This document shows positions 50,801-62,800 of a stretch of 64,000 nucleotides of DNA, in pieces. The DNA lies in assembly GCA_964035545.1 (NCBI GenBank), contig OZ037765.1, positions 5,081,698-5,145,697 on the forward strand, in the 5' to 3' direction. The notes beneath the pieces were generated by a model. It was not told where the DNA came from and searched no databases. It was given only the letters and a program-made list of their open reading frames with translations. How positions within the stretch are numbered: the stretch's first letter is position 1; each line of letters opens with the position of its first letter. The position numbers were made by a program, and so were the translations under genes. The DNA is from Bugula neritina (lineage: Eukaryota; Bryozoa; Gymnolaemata; Cheilostomatida; Bugulidae).

Positions 50801-53800
50801 TGAGTTCATTTAAAGACACGTGACCTTACATGAAAATAAAAATCAACTGAATTTTTCTAATATTGGTATATTTACTAAGTTACTAAACAGCAAAGCTCAA
50901 ACTGACTAAACATAGTATATAACGACTTAGTATTCAGATGTCTATTGAAAGTCTGAACCTTCCTTAGCCTGCCTAATATATATGTTTATCGATAATATAT
51001 TTTATGATATATAGAGGCAAAAGTGAGTAATATTTATTCCTATGTACTTTTGACTCAGACGAATTTTGCTACTATAGGACATAATTCTATAATGGAAGTA
51101 TAAGATAGCCTTAAAGTTGTCCAAATTTATAACATTTTGTATCATAGTTTATAAATTTAAAACCACACTATTTTATAAAATCTTATTGGTTAGCATATGT
51201 TTATGTATAAATCTGTTGTTTGGGTGAATTTCACTAATTTGGTTTTAGAGGGCCAAACAGCGACAGCAGCCGATATTGGATTGGACTGAATGAAAGAGCT
51301 GCTGACAGCGGTGAGATATACTTTCAACTGAACCATTAATTTTATGGATATATAGATGTTTTAAGTTTTTTTGAAGTAAAATCAAATCAAACACAAGTCT
51401 TTGTTAGACTGTTTCGCTCCTTTTTTTGCTTTAAAACATTTCTACGATGTTTTATGTGAATTTTAGACAGAAAAAAAATAGTTTGGAAGTTACACTGGGT
51501 ATTTCTATTTGTCAAGGTTAAATTTACAAACACTTGCACATCATTTAAAGCTTTAGCAGAGTAAATAGCTAACAACCTGAAGTATTGGAGTATATTCTGG
51601 AAACTTCTAAACTTTCTTCCTTATCGCTGGTGCTGTGCTTAGAACTCAGTGGAGTTTCTGTCTGTCTGCGTGTATATCCTAGGGATTTATGTGTAATACA
51701 GGCTACAAGTGGGTGAGTGGTGATGCATTCACGTATGCTAACTGGAAAGAGGGTGAACCCAACGACTGGGATGGACTAGAACCTTGTGTTATGATGGATG
51801 GAGCTGATGGTAAATGGAATGACGAGAAATGCCATCTTTTGCTCAACTGGATCTGTAGCATTAGTCGAAGTGAGTCTTCATGCATTGTTTATGTGTAGCA
51901 CTTACTGTATACTGTGATGTTTCGTATGTAGTACTTACTGTATACTGTGATGTTTTGTATGTAGTACTTACTGTATACTGTAATGTTTCATGTGTAGCAC
52001 TTACTGTATACTGTGATGTTTCGTATGTAGCACTTACTGTATACTGTGATGTTTTGTATGTAGTACTTACTGTATACTGTGATGTTTTGTATGTAGTACT
52101 TACTGTATACTGTATTGTTTCATGTGTAGCACTTACTGTATACTGTGATGTATCATGTGTAGTACTTACTGTATACTGTGATGTATCATGTGTAGTACTT
52201 ACTGTATACTGTGTTGTTTCATATGTAGTACTTACTGTATACTATGATGTTTCATGTGAAACACTTACTGTATATCGTGATTTTGCATGTCTTATGATGA
52301 ACTGTTTCAGTTAACATTGACCTTAATGTTATTCTAGGTGATGCTGTTAACATCAAGCGCGTAACGACAACTCATGAACCAACATCTGGTCCGTGTAAGT
52401 AGACCATGTGCGGACAGTTTGAATAGTGAAACACTTATGCCTAATTCAATAAAGCAAAAGTAACCACTTTTTCATTTTAGATCCTCACCTTTAGATGAGT
52501 CATGCTTTACTTGTTTTAACTACACTCCTTAGCATGTCACGTATACATCACTTACCAAGTACGTTATCTGTTTCACTCTACAGCTGGACAATGCCCTGAT
52601 GGGGATGACTGGAAATTCTTCCAAGGAAACTGTTACTATCTGAACACAAAGCAGCAGACGTACAGAGAAGCTTCGACTCTCTGTAACGGTTTTGGTGCTC
52701 ACCTCGTTTCTATACAGTCATCTATAGAGAACAGTTTTGTCAGAGCTATAGTAAGTATTGGAGAGAATTAATATAGGAGTGTTTAGATGTTATATTGTGA
52801 GCATCTAATGTCATGAGTGAAATATACTGCAATCTTCAATTTTTTCATTCTTGTCATATTTTTCTGTCTGTAGTCCAAACATCTGGTAACTGATTTCATC
52901 GGGAGAATCACTCAGAGGTTACCTGGTGGAGTAGCCATGACAGTTTGGACTGGTCTCAATGAATTGGACAGGTCAAAAGGTCACAGGTAGGTGCTACTTT
53001 CAGCTTACTTTAGTTTGAAGTTGGTCAACAAAACTAGCCAGGTTGCTAAAAGATTGAGCTGATTTTTGCAGTAGACTACACAGACGAGTTTAATATTGAT
53101 GTAATGTAGTTTAGGTGTCCTGCCACTAAAGTAAAATAAATTTATCCACTCAGTTTTGAATTTAGTTGTTATCTTCTGCTACTAGTTGTTATATGTACCG
53201 TGAAGGTTGAGAAGATCGTCACTAATTTACAGGTGGTCTGACGGGGCGGGATATAAGTTCTCCAACTGGGCACTAAACGAACCCAATGATTACGGTGGAG
53301 GGGAGTACTGTACTGGATTGTTGGTAGCCAGTGGTAAGTTTGTTGTTATGACGCCGCATTCATGGCCGCATTCACTATGTCGTTTCTAGCTGGTCATTTC
53401 TAATTCGTAGGTTTGGTGTTGTGTGTTACCATAATATGTCTCTTTATATGTTTTTTCTGTTACATTTCCACTAGTTTTATGAATCACTGTTTTTTGTGTT
53501 GGGAGTGTAGGCTGCTTGAAGTTTGACATTGAATTATACAGAGAGTTCTGTATACTCAGGTGAATGGAATGACATGCACTGCTCAGCAAGAATTCCATCC
53601 ATCTGCAAGAAGAACCCAACGTCTGTGAAACCCATAAGTCCTACACCTCCCACACTAATAGATGCTTACTGTCCTTCGGGTAAGTCTCAGGGCTTGTTGA
53701 CAGTTTCTCTTGATTGATATATTTTTTATCTAACTAAACCTTAGCATTGTTTTGCAGTTATCTATGAGAAGGCAACTCTCAATGTGCACACTGGGTGATT

Positions 53801-56800
53801 ATTATGTACTAGGTATATCTTCACCCTATGGCAAACTTTAAATGTGGTTATAGTAAGAGGAACCTGAAATTACAATATTACCAATATTGCAGGTTACATG
53901 GGTTTTGAGAATTATTGCTACAAGATGGTAGTAAACAAGAGGTTAAACTGGACGTCTGCAGAATTTATTTGTGGTACAGAGGGAGGGCATCTGGCATATA
54001 TTCGTAACAGCAGAGAGCAGAGTAAGTATTGTAAACAATAAAGTATGTCTATTAGTGTAAGTAGCAAGTAAATGGTAGAGTCTCTCTTGCAGTCAGTCGA
54101 TACGACTATGACTGTTTTATGGATTCGGCTTAGATTTGGTTGCAGCTCTCCACGCAGCTCTGTTGTCAGCTGTCTGCTGCCAAGAACTCAAGTTTATTGC
54201 TCTCCATTTCATATTCCTCTTAGCAACATCTTTAAGTCTGAGTCTAGGTCGCCCTGTATTTCGTTTACCCTCTTTCAGCTGAGAGTAGAGCAATTGTCTT
54301 GGTAGCCGGCTATGTTCCATACTGTGCACATGGCCTAGCCATCTCAAGTTCTTTTCTATAAGGATGTCGGCCATGCTTGGCAAATTGGCACGTCTTAACA
54401 TTTCTTCATTCGTAACTTTGTCATACCATTTTACAGCCATTATGTCTCTCAGTTGCCTCATCATGAAAGCGCTTAGCTTCTTCACCTGTGTCCTGTATAT
54501 TGTCCATGTTTCTGCTCCATACAGCAGGCTTGAGAGCACCATCGCTCTGTAGACTTTACACTTTACCCTGATGGATACATGTCTGTTGTTCCAGAGTCTC
54601 TGCTGCAGCTTTCCGTAAGCCGCACTTGCTTCAGGTTCAGGTGGAGGGTGGATGAGTTTGATTGGCTGGTACATGCATTCTGTCTTTTTAATGTAGAGTA
54701 TAGCAAGATAAAGAGGTATACATGTGTTCATATTGGTGTTTTTAGCTTTCCTGACCAGCCAGCTGAATGCGGCAAAGAAAGCGAATGTTGCCTTGTGGTT
54801 GGGTCTGAAACATGGAAGTCTACACGGAGGTGTGTACTTCCGGCATACTGATTCTTACATGTGGTCATCTAATGAAGATGTCACTTATACCAACTGGAAT
54901 CATGGTGAACCCAATGGACAGAACCAGGTTACTAGTTATATTTTAATTACCAAATTAATAAGTTATTTGACTTGTTGTAATTTAGTACATTCTATTTTAA
55001 TCATAGTATTAATAATCATACTTGCATGTATTCTAGCTGTAAGCATTTTTCTGTTAATTGTTGAATTTTTAATAATTTTTTTTTGTTTCTCCAGAGATAT
55101 AATGTTTCATCAGATCAAAATTGAACTCCTAGTTTAAAAACAGAAGATAGGCAGTCATTATCAACATCTTAAACTTAAACATGCTAAAGTAGGTGCTTCA
55201 CTATTATTAAAATTTCCTTCTTCGAAAGTCATTTTGCATGTGAAAACTTTAGGAGGCATGTACGGAGATGCTGTTCAACCCAGCTGGCAGGTGGAACGAT
55301 GTCAGTTGTGCTTCAGAAAGAGGCTATATTTGTCGTAAGCCTAAAGACGGGACTGTAAAGACCCCTCCTGCCCAAGACAACTTTGGCTGTCCCCAAGGCT
55401 TCATTAAATGGGAGAACTCATGCTATAAGTACATCAGGTAATGGCGGAAAAAGCTTTTAGTAGTTTTTACCAACTTGGAAATATTTAGGGCTGATTGCAA
55501 TAGAATTGTAACATAAGTTTGAATTCTCTTGAAAAGTGGTATTTGTTTTTTAAGGTCTTATTTTGTAAAAAATAATATAGATTAGCAACTGCTTTACTCT
55601 CTTGTGTATAGCCAAAAGGGTACGTGGAGTTATATGGACGCCAGAGTGTGTGGTTCTGATGCTAACCTTCTATCCATCCAAGACCCATATGAGTATGCTT
55701 TTGTAAGGACTTTCATGTGGAAAAACAAACCAAGTGAAGATGTGTGGATAGGATTGTCTTCCCCTGCTGTATGTCTAAAGCAAGCTTTTGTTTTCAATTG
55801 CCACTTGTATCTTGTAAGGTCTACGGGAAATAAAATATGAAGGCATTCGGCCATCTGCTATTATGTAGATATCAGCAGAAAATTTATTCAACATGAATAT
55901 ATCAGAAAAAAAACCTTTGTAGTATTAAAGAAAAAAAATATCCCGAGAAGTTTTTTCTATTCTTAATGATTGAGGCATTTGTTTTTTTGTATATATTTTC
56001 ACAGTTTAAAATATGTAATCCTAAGTTTTGACGATGTGGAGAAGCATTATCAGAGCATTTAAATGGTTTCACATGTGAAAGCTGAACCAAGGAATACATT
56101 AATTAGGAGACTACAGTAGCTTAAATAAATCCTTTTTTCAATGTAACTGATATTTTATTTATAATTGAGAGTTGTGCCTCCTTAGCAGGTACATACTTTA
56201 ATCACACTTCTATTAACCAAAGTGGCGACAGCTTACACACTGAATGATTTATGGGATTTAAATGCTAGCTGCCACTGTAGCACTTCTCTATAAACAAATG
56301 ACCATGAAAACCCTTTTAAGCTCTCTTTTTTTTTTAAATTTGCTGTGAAGAAATATTGTTAAATATTTTTTTAAAAATACTATTGTGTGTGCTACTACCA
56401 AAATGTTTATTTACTAGAGGAACAAGTATTTAGCATAATTTAGGTATATTTAGCAGTCAAACTGTAAATTTTCATCGAGACTGCAGCTATATATTAAGGT
56501 GAAAGTATGCGCTACGTAAATAATGGGTGATTATCATACCACGTATACTGCAATATTCCTGACATTAATGGACTTAAACATGGTGTGCAAATGTCAGCCT
56601 CTGTTTAACTTGACACTCTTAAAGTGTATGCTGGGAATATTTTGGTGTATATTATTATTTATTTAGCACCTGTTCTGGTGTGTTTTACTTTTAAAACACA
56701 CGATTGATATTTTAGGACTCAAGCGGATTTGATTGGTCAAATGCCTGGCCAGTGGTTGTGACGTACTGGGGTGATAATGAGCCTTCATATTTGAAAGATT

Positions 56801-59800
56801 ATAAGAGTTGTGTGCTCATGGATACTGGATACGGCGAAGATGATGGGAAATGGAAAGTTAGGATATGCAATGAGATGCACTCGGCCATTTGCAAGAAACC
56901 GCTTGGTGAGTTTTTAATCTTAACTTGTTCTATGTATTCACCTCATACTGCCTTCACTCGTTTACTTCTGTTTCTATACTGAATTTCTGATTTTTCATGA
57001 CCTACAGTTTCTGAGTACTTTCAATAACATCTGCTCGAATAGTTTATATAGCCTATTTTTCTGTTAAGACTTTGCCTCTGTATTGAATTTTACAGCTGCT
57101 TTTTGCTGATGTTTGTAATGCTTATAATGTGCTTATGGTGTGCTTATGATGCTTATAATGCTTATGACCAACACTCTGCAACATTGCTTGCAGGTCATAG
57201 TGCTTTTAAATGTTGAATGATAATATTTTACCCAATAGTAAAAAGTTAGGTGTTTAAATGTAATGAGAGGGTTTTTGATCAATTTATTGGTGATGATTAT
57301 TATGATTGCTCAATTTTTAAAGGATTTTGAAACTATATTCAATTATCACAAAAGGTATGCCTTAAACCTTGGAGTATGCATTATATCACCTTGACCTTTA
57401 CAGGGGGTATACCGTACCCTCCCGCAAACACTGGAGTCTGTCGTGCGGCAGCAGGTGAGAACTGGATCCCCAACAGCGATGGTTTCTGTTACCTGTTCAA
57501 TGTTGACCCACGCTACACATTTGATGATGCTGAGAGAGCTTGCAGATCTGCAGGAGGTGATCTGGCATCTATTCACTCTGATGCTGACACTAACTTCATT
57601 ACCATACAGATGGAACACCTGGATGTTGTCGGTGGTAATGGCGGCACTAAACACGTTTGGATTGGCCTGAGGAAATCAGACAAGGGTAGGGTGTTATACT
57701 CATGTATTTGAGCTTTATTTTGTCTGTGTTATCTTTATTCAGAAAACATATTTAAACTAAATTTATTTAAATCCTAACAGTTTTGTTTTGCTTCCATGTG
57801 AGTTTGTGCAATATTTTTTGTTGAATTTGTTAAATTTTATATAGAAATGAGTTTGAAGTTTTCTAAAAACACTGTGGGCTCTATGTGCTTATAGAGGTGA
57901 AATGAAATGATAATCTATTTGATATTTTCTTTCTTTGCTCTTTAGGATCCCTTTCTTGGTCAGACAACTCCGGTGTAGCTTACACTAACTGGGCAAAGAG
58001 TGAGCCAAATTCCTTAGAAAACAATGAGAAGTGTACGGAGTTGTATTCCCCGTCCTCTGAGTGGAATGATGTTAACTGTCAATCTAAACGGGGATTCATA
58101 TGCCGCATTAAACAGGGTAATTGTTCAGAGTATACAATATGCATTCTACGTTCTATTCAGTTTCTGTTTCCAATTTCAGTTCCAGGTAATTTATAGGATT
58201 CTTATAGCTGTGTGATAAGTCCTGTTTTTCCCCCCAAGGACTTGACTATCTTCTGTATGAATGTATATTTGCATGATTTCGACCTAAGATTTGTTTTAGC
58301 CGGCTTTTATTATATAATTATATATATAATTTTAAGACCTCAACACAGTGCATTGGCTCGTGTTGCTGCCGCAAGACCGTAGCGGATTGTCTGAGTCACT
58401 CTAAATTTAAATACATGTTTTAGTAAATTACTAAGAGAATAGCCAAAGTACATATTACTTACTATTTCTGTTGAAATGTTCTGCTCTGACTGCAACTAGG
58501 AACAATCCGAATTCTTGTCACTTTTTCCTGTTTATTCATTTCATCAAACAGACCAGTTAATTGCTTGTATGCCTCTTATCCCACAGGTGCCCAGCCTTCT
58601 ACTTTTCCTACTCCGATCAACGTGCCCCCCACAACCCCCTCCATAGAGACTACTACTGGTGAGTTTTCACCTCCACATTCTATAGCACTCAGCTGTGTGT
58701 TACCTATAGTTTGGTTAATACAGTTTTATACATAAACTCGAGCATCATACACAAGTTACACATGACAATATGCTTCATGAAGTAATGCACAATGCTGACT
58801 TATACACTAGTACACTATCCAACACAGATGCCATTACTGTTATTACTTTCTCAGTTTCTACTTGTACGAAAAATTAAGCAACAGTGAAAATGTAGAATGA
58901 AATATATGAAATTTTGTAAAGAAGAAAATGGGAAATGAAAATCTAAATTTTTTTAAGGCGAACTGTGTGACTTTTTGCTTTTTAAGAATGGTTAACTCTG
59001 CCACTTCATATATAAATGATGTTTAACATCCTCACTTGTATTGAAGTTCAACCATGTCAACTTCGAGGATGGAAATACTACAATGGGAGTTGTTATCTCA
59101 TGGTTTCACAGTCTAACGAATATCTAAGGTGGAATCAAGCTAATGACTACTGTAAAGCCCCTGGAAGAGAGGCCTATCTGGTGTCAATACAGAGGTTGGT
59201 GGTTTTAAACTGTATAGTAGCTGTGCTGATTATCAAGTCTATGTTTACACATTGAATTATTTTTAGCCTCTCAACATGTTTTTTTAGGTTAGATGATTTA
59301 GAATTTTTCATTAGCTTTTTATTATTATACAGGAAACTCTCATTTTCTAATATAGAAAAATACCTTGATAAAATAATTATATAATTTTCATAAACTAGAA
59401 AAGTATGCATCATGAGTTATATTATATTGGCTAAATACGATCAGTTACCTGTCCACTTTCTATCTAAACTTTCTGTCACAGCGAAGCCGAGAATCAGTGG
59501 ATAGTGAACAACCTTCTACCGAGTGACGTTGAAGAGGTTGCTTGGCTGGGTCTAGCTAAGATGTATTCGGAAAGTGAACTCAGATGGGCTGACAATAGTT
59601 CCTTCCAATACACCAACCTCATTGATCATTCTCTACCTGGAACACAGGCTATGGAGTGTGTAGGCATTTCTGCCGGTGAGTTTCTGCTGAGTTTTATTCA
59701 GTGACTACTTCAGGATTGGGTGGTGTGCCGTATAGTCCGTAATATGTAGTCACTGATCACGGTGTAATCTATGGATCTTAGCCTAATTTACAGCAGCTGT

Positions 59801-62800
59801 AGAGTTGGTGTAAGTTATAAGAGGTAGTGGTTCACAGAGAATCATTCCATAAGCAGCTCCGAGTTGGGGGTTGGGGTTTCAACAGGCCCCAATTCCAAAC
59901 TAGAGAACCCCAAAGTACTGCACTCAGTCACCCTCAACTCGAAGCTGCTTATAGAGCGATTCACAAGTCTGCCTTGTATGTCTGCATCATTATGTGTAGT
60001 GAAACATGTTGAGTAAGAAAGAGTGATTACTAGTCTTTCTCAAATTTGTGTTTTGTCAATTTGTGTCTTTCTACAGAATGTGAGAGTTGTCGTACCTGAA
60101 AGTACTAATTAGTGTGAGTTGATTTTGCAGCAAAGTGGACTTTTAGGTACCTGTTGCCCAGTCGTGTTGAAAGTTTTTCTGTTTAGTTGTAATAGGTGAA
60201 AGTTGTTGTGTAAACTCTATATTTAAAGTGCTGCAATTTGCCTTGAATGAAAATTACATCAATAATTGAAGCCAGATCTGAAATTTGCTGTTATATGGAT
60301 GTGTAACCCCCTATTCACACTTACCGTACCGTACGCCGTAACAGCAGATTTTAGCGATTCTTGTTAACATCCGGAATAAATCGTACTCCGGTATACGTTG
60401 CGGCGCTGATCAAGCAGTGCTTGATTCAAAAAATCACGGCGGGCTCCTATTGGGTGGAATTGATCTGGTACTAAAATTTAAAGAACGTTTTCGCTAGTTT
60501 ATTTTAATCGCTTATTTTTGATTTAATTTAACCAATTCAAAAGTTTTAAAAGATTAAAAAATCTTTATCCGGGTTGTTTGAATTAAACTCAGCTTAAAAA
60601 TCTAGCTTTCCCTAATCACAAAACCAAGCAAACCAAAAACTTAAAAATGATTTGGACGGCCTAAATATTCATTATTTAAATTAGTTTGCGCAATTATTTT
60701 AAAAACGGATATATTTAAAAGAAAGATTCTTTTCATGTTATTGCTTTTATTTAGTAAATAGCATTTATATAACATCTTTCGATAAGAATGTTGCGAATAA
60801 TTTGTAAATAATATTCAAAGGCGTTCAAATCACCGCAGACAAGAGTTGGCTTTATTATGATTGGTCACAGCTCAACGGCATGCATTATACTTTTACGGCA
60901 ATGTGTGAACACCCGTTGACAAAATGCAACAGCGTCGCCATTTTATTTTTGCTGTTACGGCGTACGATACGGTAAGTGTGAATGAGGGGTTACTGTTGCA
61001 AGGCTATTCATTCCTGCCCTGTGCCTATCCAATTGTAGCCGGACTCAATGGTTCGCCAGGCACGTGGCCAAAGGAGTACTGTTTCTCAAGAAAGCCATTC
61101 ATCTGCGAGATCGACGTGAACAAGAAGATTAGAGCAACTACGGCAACTCCAGTTACAGACGGCAGTCTCTGTCACTTCCCCTTTCAATACAGAGGTCAGC
61201 TGTACAACACCTGTACCACGTATGGAGCTTCTTACCTTTGGTGTGCTACGACCGACAACTATGAAAGAGATGGGAATTTTGCTATTTGTGGTATGTTCAG
61301 CATTTATTGCATTCTGTTCTGTCTAATTCCATGGCAAACATGAAGAATCTTTTTGACGGCCATAAAATGTCTATATTTGGTGCTACACCATATTTGATTG
61401 GCTCTACTGGCTCACTGCGTTTCAAAGCTTCGCATTGTATAGATTTTTTATTTATTATTTGGAAAAAGTTGCATCGAATGAAACCATAACCATAAGTTCA
61501 TGCAAGCTGCAACCACGAATTCATGAGTATGAGTATATCCATTCGCATGTGCAGTGATAGAAACGCAGTGATTACTATAGTCTATAGCAATCCAACGTGT
61601 CTGTCAAGCTGTGACATTCTGCACAGCCATCTAGTTTCACCATGGCATTAAGTTTCACATTTCAGTCACTCTACAATACTAGACTCCTTCTGCTCTTCAT
61701 TTACATATTCTAATTTTCCTCATAGTTCCAAGTTTCTGCTCATTCTAGACCCTTACCGATGTGAACCTAGCCTAACAAGACACAATGAGTTCTGCTATTA
61801 TTTCTCCTCCTACATTGACCAGATGTCCTGGGTGGAAGCAGGGGCCAAGTGTGCTTCTATGGGCGCCGATCTTGCCTTTATAGGCTCACCTTCTGTGGAA
61901 AGCTTCATTGCTGGTCAGTGAATCTCCACTTATCTATGCACATGATACTGTGCCTAAAGTTGTTAAGAGCTGTGACTGTTTTTATACCTGTAAAATTATT
62001 GTGTTGTTTTGTATGTTGTAGATAACATTTTTGACATTTACTGGATTGGTTTGAACGACATCATGAATGAGCAAAGCTTTCAGTGGGCTCATAGACCAAA
62101 CCTTGTTGTGGTGAGTTTTACAATAGAGAAATATTTTACAATAGAAAAATTATAGTGGTTGTATCGAAGTTTTGTAGGTGTAGCCAATTGTTGAAAGAAC
62201 TTGTGTCTTTCTACAAGTACTTTATTTTTGATTCTAACAGAAGAAGTAGTGAAAGTTTCCTGGTGCGTTAGAGAAGTACAGTCAACACTCTATGATATTT
62301 ATCGTGTCATTTTGAATTTCCTTACACCCTTTAAATCTATACAAATTTTGCAGACCATAATGTTATTTCTACTTGTGCTACTATAAGCTGTTAGGCCAAC
62401 TGTCTTATTCTATAGCAGTATTGATTTTACTGTTGATTGATTTACCGCTGATTCTTCTCAGAACTCTAGTTTTACCAACTGGGGTGTTGGTGAACCACGC
62501 AGTATCTCTGGTTCAGAGGACTGTGCTCAAATAGTGAACGGTGTAGACAGTAGGCCTGGTGCCTGGCTCATGGAAGATTGTCTGACTCTGAGACGATACA
62601 TCTGTATGAAGGACGCAGGTCAGTGCAACAATCACCAGTCTTCTTCTTTTTCTTCTTCTTTTTCTTCTTCTCTTTCTGTGTCATGTTTACATATGGCGGC
62701 ACTAAGAAAAGGAGATTCACTGATTCTGTAATTCTTGTCGGAAGATATTCCATATTGGGATTTTTTTATATTCAGTTTTGCACTAATTACTAAAGACACA

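Noticed and set aside
51880-52314. A 144-codon repetitive open frame
   Set aside because: It is a 33-bp minisatellite in an intron. The frame stays open only because the unit length is divisible by three.
59827-60012. 61-codon open frame
   Set aside because: It overlaps the foldback repeat and has no splice or domain support.
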